Shown piece after piece: positions 9,083-18,309 of a stretch of 64,000 bases of DNA. The stretch comes from Sodalis glossinidius str. 'morsitans' (GTDB lineage Bacteria > Pseudomonadota > Gammaproteobacteria > Enterobacterales > Enterobacteriaceae): NCBI RefSeq assembly GCF_000010085.1, contig NC_007712.1, forward strand, positions 682,001-746,000, read 5' to 3'. Numbering within the stretch: position 1 is the stretch's first letter; each line of letters starts with the position of its first letter. Made by a program: the position numbers and the translations under genes. The notes beneath the pieces are model-generated. The model did not search any database. It worked only from the letters and a program-made list of their open reading frames with translations, and was not told where the DNA came from.

Positions 9083-10135
9083 TCAGCGGCGTTTAGGACC
9101 CTTATCGCGGCTGCGTTTTACCTGATGGATAGCCTGATAAACTTTGAAACGGCCGTTTTGCACCAGCACCTGATGATTGCCGAATACTGCATCAAGCAGA
9201 TCCGGATAGGGCAAAAAGGCGTTAGCGACAATGCGCAATTCGCCACCGATACGCAGATGGTTAAGCGCGCCGCGAATCAGCGTCTCCGCCGCCTTTAGAT
9301 TGGTTTGCATACCATCATGGAACGGCGGGTTGGAGATAATCATATCGAAGCGACCGCTGATAGCGGAGTACACATCGCCGGCCAGCACCTCTCCCTGCAG
9401 CCCATTGACCGCCAGGGTGGCGCGGCTGGCCGCCAGCGCCGGCGCATGGGCATCACTGAGCGTTAATTGCACTCCCGCCGCCCCTTTCGCCAGAACGGCC
9501 GACAGGACGCCGGTGCCGCAGCCGATGTCGGCCACATGGCCCTGAAACGGCCGATCAAACGTCGACAATAGCAACTGGCTACCGTTGTCTAGCCCGTCAC
9601 GGCTGAAAACGCCCGGCAGGGTTTTTATCACCACATCCTCAAGCTGGTAGGATTGCCAAAACGCCTCGGCATCGAAACGGGGCTGCTGAACAAGCTCGCC
9701 GTGATACAGCCCGCAGCGCCGGGCGCTATCGATTTTAGCCAGCGGGCACCAGGCTGCCAGCATCGGTTCGGCGCTGCGCACGCCGCTGCGGTTTTCCCCC
9801 ACCACAAATACATCGCAGCCCAACGGCAGCAGCGATAGCAGATTGGTCAATTGGAACAGCGCTTCCGGCTTGTTTTTCGGCCAGTAATAGATCAGCGTGT
9901 CGCACCCGCCGCCCAGCGCGGCGTCCGCCACCAGGCCGAATTGCACCGCCTGCTCGCCTAGCGCGCGCGCCAGCGTCTGCCGATGGTGAAACCAGGCGGT
10001 ATGCACCTTAACACTCCGCGCCTCAAGCCGGGCCGGCAGCAAATCCTGCACGTCGCCTGCGATCACGACCTGTTTATCTGAAAATGTATCCTGATGCCGG
10101 AGTATGACTTCACTGGCGGGGATTAAAGCAGACAT
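9083..10135 (-). CDS. rsmC: 16S rRNA (guanine1207-N2)-methyltransferase RsmC
   Basis: SAM-dependent methyltransferase modifying G1207 of 16S rRNA in the small subunit. The 350 residues (E. coli 343) start at the ATG at 10135 (SALIPASEVILRHQDTF). The N-terminal non-catalytic methyltransferase-like domain contains LIYYWPKNKPEA and VGENRSGVRSAE. The C-terminal catalytic domain has the SAM loop VADIGCGTGVLSAVLA and the catalytic NPPFHDGMQTN. It is divergent from holD, as in E. coli. It appears intact. Confidence 0.96.
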   Translation of the reverse strand: MSALIPASEVILRHQDTFSDKQVVIAGDVQDLLPARLEARSVKVHTAWFHHRQTLARALGEQAVQFGLVADAALGGGCDTLIYYWPKNKPEALFQLTNLLSLLPLGCDVFVVGENRSGVRSAEPMLAAWCPLAKIDSARRCGLYHGELVQQPRFDAEAFWQSYQLEDVVIKTLPGVFSRDGLDNGSQLLLSTFDRPFQGHVADIGCGTGVLSAVLAKGAAGVQLTLSDAHAPALAASRATLAVNGLQGEVLAGDVYSAISGRFDMIISNPPFHDGMQTNLKAAETLIRGALNHLRIGGELRIVANAFLPYPDLLDAVFGNHQVLVQNGRFKVYQAIHQVKRSRDKGPKRR

Positions 10136-10247
10136 GCGACAAACGCTCCTCATTAAATCGAGCAGGGAGTATAGTGCTTTATTGCCCTGGGTTCGATGGG
10201 TTTGGTAGCATAGCGGCGCGGAATCATGGCCGCCCATGGGAATAACG

Positions 10248-10661
10248 ATGACGACAAGGCGCGACTGGCAATTACAACAGCTCGGCATTACGCAATGGAC
10301 GCTCCGGCGCCCGGCGGTATTGCAGGGTGAGGTTGCGGTCAAATTGCCGGATCAGATTCGTTTGTTGCTGGTGGCCGACCCGCTGCCGCCGGTGGATCAT
10401 CCCTTGGTGGTCGATGTGGCCCGCAGCATGGCGCTGACGCCGGCGCAGCTTTATGGGGTGACGCCGGAGCAGGTGGTGATGTTGCCTGACAGCGTGCGCT
10501 GCCATTGCTGGTGGCTTGGGCTGGAAGCCACGCGCGATTTTGCCGGCATATCTTTCCACACGCCGCCGCTAGCGGCGCTTTCACAGGACGCTGGCGCGAA
10601 ACGCGAGCTATGGCACCGGATAAGTGATAATGAACACGGTATTACCGCTGCTGCCGGCTGA
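10248..10661 (+). CDS. holD: DNA polymerase III psi subunit
   Basis: The psi subunit links the clamp loader to chi and SSB in the replisome. The 137 residues equal the E. coli length. Start at ATG 10248 (TTRRDWQLQQLGITQWTLRR); an ATG at 10236 is also in frame but is not supported by homology. The middle (PLVVDVARSMALTPAQLYGVTPEQVVML) aligns throughout. Its 3' end overlaps rimI by 32 bases, so the two are translationally coupled. No lesion. Confidence 0.94.
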   Translation: MTTRRDWQLQQLGITQWTLRRPAVLQGEVAVKLPDQIRLLLVADPLPPVDHPLVVDVARSMALTPAQLYGVTPEQVVMLPDSVRCHCWWLGLEATRDFAGISFHTPPLAALSQDAGAKRELWHRISDNEHGITAAAG

Positions 10662-11073
10662 TTTAACCGAAGCCTGGCACATTGAACAGGCCAGCCACGC
10701 CTTTCCCTGGAGCGCCAAAACCTTTGCAGGCAATCAAGGCGATCGCTATCTCAATTACAAGCTGTGCGTGGGGGATCTCATTGTGGCTTTCGCAATTACC
10801 CAGACGGTGCTGGATGAAGCATCGCTGTTCAATATTGCCGTCCATCGCGATTTTCAGCGCCAGGGGCATGGCCGGGCGTTGCTGAACCATCTTATAGCCG
10901 AACTGGAACAGCGTCAGGTGCTCACGCTGTGGCTGGAAGTGCGTCAGTCCAATGCACCGGCTATCGCCCTGTACCGCGCGCTGGGTTTTAATGAAGTCTC
11001 GGTCCGGCGCCATTATTATCCCACGGCAGACGGCCGCGAAGATGCGGTAATTATGGCCTTGCCGCTGGGCTGA
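10630..11073 (+). CDS. rimI: Ribosomal protein S18-alanine N-acetyltransferase RimI
   Basis: GNAT enzyme that acetylates the N-terminal Ala of ribosomal protein S18. It has 147 residues (E. coli 148). The start is the ATG at 10630 (MNTVLPLLPADLTEAWHIE); an upstream GTG at 10624 is less likely. The acetyl-CoA loop is HRDFQRQGHGRALL, preceded by LFNIAV. The C-terminal part contains WLEVRQSNAPAIALYRALGFN and the RHYYP segment with the acidic and Tyr residues expected for catalysis. It overlaps holD. In E. coli yjjG follows; it is missing here. Confidence 0.95.
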   Translation: MNTVLPLLPADLTEAWHIEQASHAFPWSAKTFAGNQGDRYLNYKLCVGDLIVAFAITQTVLDEASLFNIAVHRDFQRQGHGRALLNHLIAELEQRQVLTLWLEVRQSNAPAIALYRALGFNEVSVRRHYYPTADGREDAVIMALPLG

Positions 11074-11194
11074 CGCCCGTGCCGACCGGGGTGCTATCAA
11101 TGCCTCCCCACACCATGTAGAATCTGCAACAGCAAATTCCGTTTAGACCTAATTTGTGGCGTGCGTCAGTCGTATGCCCCTCGAGAAAGTGACC

Positions 11195-12784
11195 ATGAAG
11201 AACGAACTTTACGCCGACGAGATTGCGGCACGGCGCACCTTTGCGATTATTTCGCACCCCGATGCTGGTAAAACGACGATTACTGAAAAAGTGCTGCTGT
11301 TCGGACAGGCGATACAAACCGCCGGCACCGTTAAAGGCCGCGGCTCTAACCAGCACGCAAAATCCGACTGGATGGAAATGGAAAAGCAGCGCGGTATCTC
11401 CATTACCACCTCGGTGATGCAATTCCCTTACCGCCAGGCGCTGGTCAATCTGTTGGATACCCCGGGGCATGAAGACTTCTCCGAGGATACCTATCGTACC
11501 CTGACGGCGGTGGACTGCTGCCTGATGGTGATTGACGCCGCTAAAGGGGTTGAGGATCGGACCCGCAAGCTAATGGAAGTCACCCGCCTGCGCGACACGC
11601 CGATCCTGACCTTTATGAATAAAGTGGACCGCGATATTCGCGACCCGATGGAACTGCTGGATGAGGTGGAAAGCGAGCTGCGCATTGCCTGCGCGCCGAT
11701 AACCTGGCCTATCGGCTGCGGCAAGCTGTTCAAGGGCATCTACCACTTGGCGAAGGATGAAACTTACCTCTACCAGAGCGGCCAGGGCCATACCATTCAG
11801 GCTGTGCGGGTAGTGAAAGGGCTGGACAACCCCGAGCTGGACCAGGCGGTGGGCGAGGATCTGGCCGCGCAATTGCGCGAAGAGCTGGAACTGGTGCAGG
11901 GCGCCTCTCATCCGTTTGATGAACAGGCTTTCCTGGCGGGGGAGCTGACGCCGATCTTCTTCGGCACTGCGCTGGGTAACTTTGGCATCGATCATATGCT
12001 CGATGGCCTGGTGGCATGGGCGCCGCCGCCGATGCCGCGTCAGACCGACGTGCGGGTGGTGAGCGCGCGAGAAGAAAAATTCACCGGTTTCGTGTTCAAG
12101 ATCCAGGCCAATATGGATCCGCGGCATCGGGACCGGGTGGCGTTTTTACGCGTCGTGTCTGGCCGTTATGAGAAAAGCATGAAATTGCGCCAGGTGCGAA
12201 CCGGCAAAGACGTCGTCATCGCCGATGCGTTGACCTTCATGGCGGGAGACCGTTCCCATATCGAGGAGGCCTACGCCGGCGATATTATTGGATTGCACAA
12301 TCACGGTACTATCCAGATTGGCGACACGTTCACACAGGGCGAAGAACTGAAATTTACCGGCATTCCCAATTTCGCGCCGGAATTGTTCCGCCGTATCCGC
12401 CTGCGCGATCCGCTCAAGCAAAAACAATTGCTCAAAGGGTTGGTGCAATTGTCGGAAGAGGGCGCGGTACAGGTGTTTCGTCCGCTGGCCAATAACGATC
12501 TCATCGTCGGCGCGGTCGGCGTACTGCAATTTGATGTGGTCGTGGCGCGGCTGAAAAGCGAATACAACGTGGAAGCGCTGTACGAGCCGGTCAACGTTTC
12601 CACCGCCCGCTGGGTGGAGTGCGGCGACGCCAAAAAGCTGGAAGAATTCAAGCGAAAAAATGAACTCAATCTGGTCCTCGATGGCGGTGATAATCTGTCT
12701 TACATCGCGCCGAGTATGGTTAATCTCAATCTGACCCGGGAGCGCTATCCGGATATTCAGTTCCACAAAACACGCGAACACTAA
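11195..12784 (+). CDS. prfC: Peptide chain release factor 3 (RF3)
   Basis: GTPase that removes RF1 and RF2 from the ribosome after termination. With the start at ATG 11195 (KNELYADEIAARRTFAI) it has 529 residues, exactly the E. coli length. GTPase motifs: G1 SHPDAGKTT near residue 20, G3 DTPGHEDF near 90, G4 NKVD near 144. Domains II and III are complete, including RDPLKQKQLLKGLVQLSEEG and FDVVVARLKSEYNVEA. It ends at residues FHKTREH. Intact. Confidence 0.97.
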   Translation: MKNELYADEIAARRTFAIISHPDAGKTTITEKVLLFGQAIQTAGTVKGRGSNQHAKSDWMEMEKQRGISITTSVMQFPYRQALVNLLDTPGHEDFSEDTYRTLTAVDCCLMVIDAAKGVEDRTRKLMEVTRLRDTPILTFMNKVDRDIRDPMELLDEVESELRIACAPITWPIGCGKLFKGIYHLAKDETYLYQSGQGHTIQAVRVVKGLDNPELDQAVGEDLAAQLREELELVQGASHPFDEQAFLAGELTPIFFGTALGNFGIDHMLDGLVAWAPPPMPRQTDVRVVSAREEKFTGFVFKIQANMDPRHRDRVAFLRVVSGRYEKSMKLRQVRTGKDVVIADALTFMAGDRSHIEEAYAGDIIGLHNHGTIQIGDTFTQGEELKFTGIPNFAPELFRRIRLRDPLKQKQLLKGLVQLSEEGAVQVFRPLANNDLIVGAVGVLQFDVVVARLKSEYNVEALYEPVNVSTARWVECGDAKKLEEFKRKNELNLVLDGGDNLSYIAPSMVNLNLTRERYPDIQFHKTREH

Positions 12785-13344
12785 TCCCGCGCTGCACCCG
12801 CCGCCTGGCCGGCGTGATGCGTCAGGGCGCCGGCATTAATATCCTTATGTTATCCATGGTAGCGGTGGCGATTCCAGCCCTGTTTTGCCCGCAGCGCGTG
12901 TGCCTCCGTCGTCCGCTGGCTTCCCCCTTGCGGTAGATTACCGCCTCCCGGAAAGTTCCTAAATCCTTGCTTCTGCTTTTAATTCGACGATTTTCTTTTC
13001 CCTGAGCATGCAAATTACCCGTGGTGGTCTATAGTTAAATTGTCACTGACGGAGCGGTTAATTAAGCTAATAAATCCGGTGAAGTCAGAGAAATTTGCTG
13101 TTAAGAGTCGTGACGACAGGCTGTTATTGTCCGCGGCTCTCAGGATGGAATAAGGCCAATAGGAGAGAAGACCGCAGCAACGGTGATTATCACCTGATAT
13201 TTTTTTAATGAAGCTCACTGCAAGGTTGCAGGACGCGGAAATTGTTGAATGCCTGACCGCCTTATTGCGCGGCGGCAGATTATTCAAGCTACAGTTGTGG
13301 TGTATCGCCCAGGCATTGGGTGGAATGATAAAAGGAAAACATCG
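12785..13344. other. Long intergenic region between prfC and osmY
   Basis: About 560 bases without a recognisable gene. A small hairpin, CCGCC-ttattgcgc-GGCGG, lies near 13255. The known osmY promoter is sigma-S dependent; I could not place it with confidence. Confidence 0.45.
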
Positions 13345-13958
13345 ATGAATAAGAACAAGATTGCACAATCGCTCACGGCTATCGTACAGGGTTCAGTCCT
13401 GGCCGGCGCAACCGCAATGGCGGACACTTCCGTGACGCAGGAGGCCAAATCTGCGGCCAATACCACGGGGCAGAAAATCGATAGCTCCATGAAGTCAGCG
13501 TTGGGGTTATGGGCGATAGCGCCATTACCGCAAAAGTAAAAAGCGCGCTGGTGGGCAATGATGCCGTCAATAGCAACTATATTTCCGTCGAGACCAATCA
13601 AGGAGTCGTTACGCTGAGCCGTTTTGTCGCGAACCAGAGCCAGGCGGAAAAAGCGGTCGCCTCTGCTCGTAATGTCAAAGGCGTGAAATCCGTTAGCGAC
13701 AAACTGCATGTTAAAGAAACTAATAACACTTCGGTTAAAACCTACGCCAGCGACGCGGCGATCACCAGTAAAGTGAAGGCAAAATTCCTGGCGGATAAGA
13801 GCGTGCCGTCGCGCATGATTAAGGTTGAAACTACCGACGGTATCGTGCAGTTAAGCGGTAAAGTCGAAAATGCTGCGCAGATAACCTGTGCAGAAAGCGT
13901 TGCCAAGGCGGTTGATGGCGTGAAGAGCGTCAAAAACGATCTCACCTCCGGCCAATAA
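13345..13958 (+). pseudogene. osmY: osmY pseudogene, frameshifted periplasmic BON-domain chaperone
   Basis: OsmY is a periplasmic protein of two BON domains, induced by osmotic stress and stationary phase (201 residues in E. coli). From the ATG at 13345 a signal-peptide-like start runs (NKNKIAQSLTAIVQGSVLAG..AMA), then QKIDSSMKSALGL, where the frame breaks near 13500. The other frame carries both BON domains whole: GDSAITAKVKSALVGND, SVSDKLHVKE, VKVETTDGIVQLSGKVE-like sequence, and the end AVDGVKSVKNDLTSGQ at 13958. An internal ATG at 13509 would give a 149-residue protein with no export signal. Confidence 0.85.
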
Positions 13959-14103
13959 GGTGTAACACGAGAGAACGGTAACCGCGGTGAGTTGGCGGTT
14001 AAAGGATCTAAAATAGCCGGTAAAGTAAGAGGAAGAGGGAACCGCTCCTTCTTCCCTGGTTACACAAAAGTTGTCATTCCATCATTTGGGTAAGGAGAGG
14101 CTT

Positions 14104-14265
14104 ATGTTTCGTTGGGGCATTATTTTTCTGGTTATTGCCTTGATTGCAGCTGCATTGGGGTTTGGTGGTCTGGCGGGTACAGCAGCCTGGGCCGCGAAAA
14201 TCGTATTCGTCGTGGGTATTATCCTGTTCCTGATAAGCCTGTTCACCGGCCGTCGCGGCAGGTAG
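14104..14265 (+). CDS. ytjA: Small membrane protein YtjA (DUF1328)
   Basis: A 53-residue protein almost identical to E. coli YtjA, with two predicted membrane helices (WGIIFLVIALIAAALGF and KIVFVVGIILFLISLF) and a basic tail GRRGR. The start at ATG 14104 is preceded by AAGGAGAGG. Its role is not established; the family is found in many proteobacteria. A CsbD-type remnant follows 65 bases later with an almost identical ribosome binding site. Confidence 0.93.
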   Translation: MFRWGIIFLVIALIAAALGFGGLAGTAAWAAKIVFVVGIILFLISLFTGRRGR

Positions 14266-14329
14266 TGTTGCCTATGAAACCAGACTGGCCTTCGGGCCAG
14301 TACTTTTGAACGGTTTTACGGAGAGGCTT

Positions 14330-14520
14330 ATGAATAGCGACATCGTGGTTGGAAAATGGAAACAATGGAAAATACAGATGTGATTATTGTGGGTAGAGTG
14401 GTTTGACAGTGACTGTGCCTGGGTTGCGGGAAGCAATGATTACCTCTCCGGCGTTTACAGGAAGATTACGGTAAAGCGATGAATCCGGACTCTTATCACC
14501 CCGATAAGCCCTGTCATTAA
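14330..14520 (+). pseudogene. Remnant of a CsbD-family (YjbJ-like) stress protein gene
   Basis: It starts with GGAGAGGCTTATG and reads MNSDIVVGKWKQWK, the typical CsbD/YjbJ opening, then stops after 17 codons. Other frames carry further family-like pieces, ending in LQEDYGKAMNPDSYH with a TAA at 14518-14520. The family is small (about 65-70 residues), hydrophilic and stress induced. More than one frame change is needed to join the pieces, so it is a true remnant. Recognition rests on short motifs. Confidence 0.65.
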
Positions 14521-14582
14521 GCCACCGGCACGATGTTCAAAATCCCGTCATTCCGCCACCGGCAATAATGTTTACCATACGG
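14521..14582. repeat. Imperfect direct repeat of about 27 bases
   Basis: GCCACCGGCA(CG)ATGTT at 14521 is repeated as GCCACCGGCA(AT)AATGTT at 14555, and both copies continue with partly matching bases to CCCG and ATACGG. The two copies are 34 bases apart. Confidence 0.55.
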
Positions 14583-14846
14583 GTAGCGGCCATGCGTTTC
14601 TCTCTATCGTCTTACCCGGATTTTCCAGCGCTGTACTCAGATTCCCTATCACCCCCCCTTACTGCCCTGCCGCTATCAGCAATCGTAGCCGCTTGTATTG
14701 CGTCCGTTAACGGTATAGCGGCGGCCTGGCTCGTTGATTTTCCGCGCCGGCTGGCGTTTTGTCACCGCGGGCGATGCGTTATGTTATAAGCTGTAAAAGG
14801 AAAGGTTAGGGCGGCTGATGAAACGCCGCTGAAAACAGGGGCGCTA
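14583..14846. other. Non-coding region before the yjjV remnant
   Basis: About 260 bases with no recognisable gene. With the direct repeat upstream the gene-free stretch is about 326 bases. In E. coli yjjU lies here; I see no convincing trace of it. Confidence 0.45.
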
Positions 14847-15597
14847 ATGCACCAACCGCGCTTTATCGACACCCATTGTCATTTTGATTTCCCGCCGTTT
14901 TCAGGCTAGGAGCAGCAAAGTTTACAACTGGCGGCGGTGGGAGTTGAGCGCATTCTGGTGCCGTCCGTGGCGGCAGAAAGATTCGCCGGCGCGCTGGCGC
15001 AGCGTTACCCGATGCTGCATGCCGCGCTCGGTCTGTATCCCATTGCCATCGATCGGCATCAGGATGAGGATGTCGACCAATTACAGCAGCAGTTGCACCG
15101 GCATCGTGCTACCCTTGCGGCAGTCGGGGAAATCGATCTGGATACTTATATGCCGTAGCCGCAACTGCCGCGTCAGCTATCGTTATTGACGGCGCAACTG
15201 TGTCTGGCGGCGCGCTACGATTTGCTGGTGATACTGCACTCCCGCCGTACCCACGACCTGCTGGCCAAGCTGTTGTGGACCCTAACAGCAGGTGGAGATG
15301 TTTGTTCGGCTGGGCTATTATCTCGGCGTCGGTGGAACCATTACCTATCCCCGCGCCAGCAAAACCCGTGACTTCATGGCCCGACTGCCGTTGGCATGTC
15401 TGTTGCTGGAGACCGATGCGCCTGATATGCTGCTGTCCGGTTACCAGGGGCAGCCTAACCGGCCAGAGCGCATCCACCTAACGTTTGCCGCGCTGCGCGA
15501 ACTGTGCCCCGAGCCGCCGGTGGTGATTGCCGATACGCTATATCAAAATAGCCTGCGTCTGTTTGGACTGCCGGCGCATGGCGCCGGCGCGGCATAA
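14847..15597 (+). pseudogene. yjjV: yjjV pseudogene (TatD-family metal-dependent hydrolase)
   Basis: TatD-type putative deoxyribonuclease (about 259 residues in E. coli). The metal-binding start FIDTHCHFDFPPF is kept, but in-frame TAG codons occur at 14907-14909 and 15156-15158. The regions VGVERILVPSVAAERF, ALGLYPIAIDRH and AARYDLLVILHSRRTHDLL are readable. A deletion and frame change near 15285 join to LGYYLGVGGTITYPR and LLLETDAPDM. At least three lesions are present, so the gene is dead. Confidence 0.92.
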
Positions 15598-15947
15598 CAA
15601 AACGGGTCATCCCCACCAGCGCGGGTACGTGTTGGCCCGGCGCACGCGGCAGTGCAGTTGCAGCATGATTTCCGTGTTGTGGCGCATAAAACGCGATAAT
15701 GCAGCAGCTTATTTCACATAAATATGAAAAAATAGCGTCAGCGCAATATGGGGAGAGCACAATGCCCCGTGCATTGGATAACGGCGCGGCGAGAGGGAGC
15801 TATGACGCCCGCGGTCTGCATGGCCGGCGGGTAGCTCTTCATGGAACCAAGTCCGCTCGCCAACCTCGTTGCGTGTGAACACTCGTCTGTTCCGCGCGCT
15901 GTTTGCAGATTCGCTCCAGGGCGAAAAACGGTAAGTTGGAGAGTACA
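15598..15947. other. Region upstream of the deo operon
   Basis: About 350 bases with no gene. In E. coli this position carries the DeoR- and CytR/CRP-controlled deo promoters. I could not find clear palindromes for those regulators. The sequence is AT-rich around 15700-15740. Confidence 0.4.
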
Positions 15948-16727
15948 ATGAATCAATTAACCCTTGCGGCCCAGCGCGCGCTGAGCCTCATGGATCTGAC
16001 CACCCTGAACGATGACGATACCGATGAAAAGGTCATCGCCCTTTGCCGCCAGGCCCACACCCCCGTGGGCGACACCGCGGCGGTGTGTCTTTATCCGCGT
16101 TTCATTCCCATTGCTCGCCAGACGATTGACGCTCAAGGCAGCACGGCGGTACGTATCGCTACCGTGACCAATTTTCCCCACGGCAATGACTGCCTGAAAA
16201 CCGCGCTGGCGGAAACCCGCGCCGCTATTGCCTATGGTGCGGATGAAGTGGATATCGTATTCCCCTATCGGGCGCTTATTGCCGGCAATGAACACATCGG
16301 GCTGGAAATGGTGAAAGAGGCCAGCGAAGTGTGCCGCGCTCGGCAGGTGCTGCTGAAGGTAATTATCGAGAGCGGCGAACTGCGCCGGCTGGATCTCATC
16401 CGCCGCGCGTCGCAGCTGGCGATTGCGGGTGGCGCGGATTTTATCAAAACTTCCACCGGTAAAGTACCGGTGAACGCCACCCTGGAAAGCGCCGGCATTA
16501 TGCTAACCACTATCGTGGAGGAAGGCGCTGCCGAACGGGTAGGGTTCAAAGCCGCCGGCGGCGTGCGCACCGCCGAAGAGGCCGCGGCCTATCTGGCCCT
16601 TGCCGATGAGATTATGGGAGAGGGCTGGGCTGATGTGCGCCATTTCCGCTTCGGTGCCTCCAGTCTGTTGGGCAGTCTGCTGACGGTCCTGGGCCAGGAA
16701 GCGCAACCTGACGCAAACGGGTATTAA
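15948..16727 (+). CDS. deoC: Deoxyribose-phosphate aldolase
   Basis: Cytosolic class I aldolase splitting 2-deoxyribose 5-phosphate to glyceraldehyde 3-phosphate and acetaldehyde, the last step of deoxynucleoside use. It has 259 residues, the same as E. coli; the start is the ATG at 15948 after GGAGAG. The Schiff-base Lys lies in GADFIKTSTGK and the proton-relay region in LLKVIIESGEL; LMDLTTLNDDDTDEKVIALC is also typical. First gene of deoCABD. Intact. Confidence 0.97.
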   Translation: MNQLTLAAQRALSLMDLTTLNDDDTDEKVIALCRQAHTPVGDTAAVCLYPRFIPIARQTIDAQGSTAVRIATVTNFPHGNDCLKTALAETRAAIAYGADEVDIVFPYRALIAGNEHIGLEMVKEASEVCRARQVLLKVIIESGELRRLDLIRRASQLAIAGGADFIKTSTGKVPVNATLESAGIMLTTIVEEGAAERVGFKAAGGVRTAEEAAAYLALADEIMGEGWADVRHFRFGASSLLGSLLTVLGQEAQPDANGY

Positions 16728-16804
16728 GCCGTGACGGTGCGCCGCCGCGGCGGCGCATGCCATTTATCGGGCTGTGGCCCGCTTTGCTTTGCAGAGGGGA
16801 TACT

Positions 16805-18136
16805 GTGTTTCTGGCACAAGAAATTATCCGTAAAAAGCGGGATGGCGAGCCGCTGAGCGACGAAGAGATTCGCTTTTTCATCAATGGGGTATACGATAAC
16901 ACCGTCTCGGAGGGCCAAATCGCAGCGCTGGCGATGACCATCTTTTTCCACGATATGGATTTGCAGGAACGTGTGGCGTTGACGCTGGCGATGCGCGACT
17001 CCGGCCATACTCTGGACTGGCGCCGTGAGGCATTGGGCGGGCCGGTGGTGGATAAGCATTCTACCGGCGGCGTGGGCGATGTCACCTCGCTGATGCTCGG
17101 GCCGATGATCGCCGCCTGCGGCGGTTTCGTACCTATGGTCTCCGGGCGCGGACTCGGGCATACCGGCGGCACGCTCGATAAACTGGAGGCCATTCCGGGG
17201 CTGGCGATTTTTCTGGACGACGATGCCTTCCGCTCCCAGGTAAAACAGGTCGGGGTGGCGATTATGGGGCAGACCCACTCGCTGGCGCCGGCGGACAAGC
17301 GCATTTATGCTACCCGCGATATTACCGCGACGGTGGATTCGATCCCGCTTATCACCGCCTCGATTCTGGCGAAAAAGCTGGCGGAAGGGCTGGATGCGCT
17401 AGTGATGGACGTCAAGGTAGGCTCCGGCGCCCTGATGCCCACCCTTGCGGGCTCGGAAGCGCTGGCGCAGGCTATTGTCGGCGTTGCCAACGGCGCGGGC
17501 TGCAGGACGATCGCGTTGCTGACCGATATGAATCAGGTCCTGGCCTCCAGCGCCGGCAACGCCCTGGAAGTGCGCGAAGCGGTCCGGTTTCTGACCAACG
17601 ACGAACGCAACCCGCGGCTGTTCGAGGTCACCATGGCGCTGTGCAGCGAAATGCTGATGATCGCCGGCCTGGCGCACAGTGAGGACGCGGCGCGCACGGC
17701 GCTGGTGCGGGCGCTGGACAGCGGCGAGGCGGCGGAACGTTTCGGCCGGATGGTGGCGGTGCAGGGTGGCCCGGCGGATTTTGTCCAGCGTTATGATCTT
17801 TACCTGCCGGTGGCGACGCTCAGCAAACCGGTCTTTCCGGCCGGAGAGGGGTATATTCGCAGCATGGATACCCGCGCGCTGGGTATGACCGTTGTGGCGT
17901 TGGGCGGCGGCCGTCAGAGGGCCAGAGACGCCATTGATTATAGCGTTGGTCTCACCGAGATGGCGCGGTTGGGAGACTATGTCGACGCCAACACGCCGCT
18001 GGCCGTAGTCCATGCCGCCAGCGAGGAAAGCTGGGCGCGCGCGGCCGAGGCGGTACGCGCGGCCATCCAACTGGGGGACGTGGCGCCACAAGCGTTACCG
18101 GTGGTTTATCGCCGTATCACCGCGGCGGCCGATTAA
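16805..18136 (+). CDS. deoA: Thymidine phosphorylase
   Basis: Converts thymidine and phosphate to thymine and deoxyribose 1-phosphate. It has 443 residues (E. coli 440). The start is the GTG at 16805 (FLAQEIIRKKRDGEPLSDEE). The phosphate-binding signature KHSTGGVGDVTSLMLGP is near residue 84, and SGRGLGHTGGTLDKLEAIPG follows. ITASILAKKLAEGLDALVMD and KVGSGALMPT are kept. Second gene of the deo operon. No lesion. Its product deoxyribose 1-phosphate is the substrate of DeoB. Confidence 0.96.
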   Translation: MFLAQEIIRKKRDGEPLSDEEIRFFINGVYDNTVSEGQIAALAMTIFFHDMDLQERVALTLAMRDSGHTLDWRREALGGPVVDKHSTGGVGDVTSLMLGPMIAACGGFVPMVSGRGLGHTGGTLDKLEAIPGLAIFLDDDAFRSQVKQVGVAIMGQTHSLAPADKRIYATRDITATVDSIPLITASILAKKLAEGLDALVMDVKVGSGALMPTLAGSEALAQAIVGVANGAGCRTIALLTDMNQVLASSAGNALEVREAVRFLTNDERNPRLFEVTMALCSEMLMIAGLAHSEDAARTALVRALDSGEAAERFGRMVAVQGGPADFVQRYDLYLPVATLSKPVFPAGEGYIRSMDTRALGMTVVALGGGRQRARDAIDYSVGLTEMARLGDYVDANTPLAVVHAASEESWARAAEAVRAAIQLGDVAPQALPVVYRRITAAAD

Positions 18137-18309
18137 CCGCCCGCCCCCATAGTACGTAAACGGCAGGCGTGGTATCTCCCGGCGTGCGAGAGACGGCGGC
18201 CGGTGGGTCGGTCAACTTTTTATTGCGGGAACGGCGTATGCCGCTCCCCTCAATGGTGGTAATGGCGCGGCCGATGGGTCGGCATATCGCCGCAAGCAGG
18301 AGAACAATG

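Noticed and set aside
11570..12127. Frames antisense to prfC, and another at 12146-12781
   Set aside because: Shadows of the RF3 gene, with no family resemblance.
13015..13368. Possible 117-residue protein on the minus strand before osmY
   Set aside because: No ribosome binding site, no recognisable motif, and it overlaps the osmY start region.
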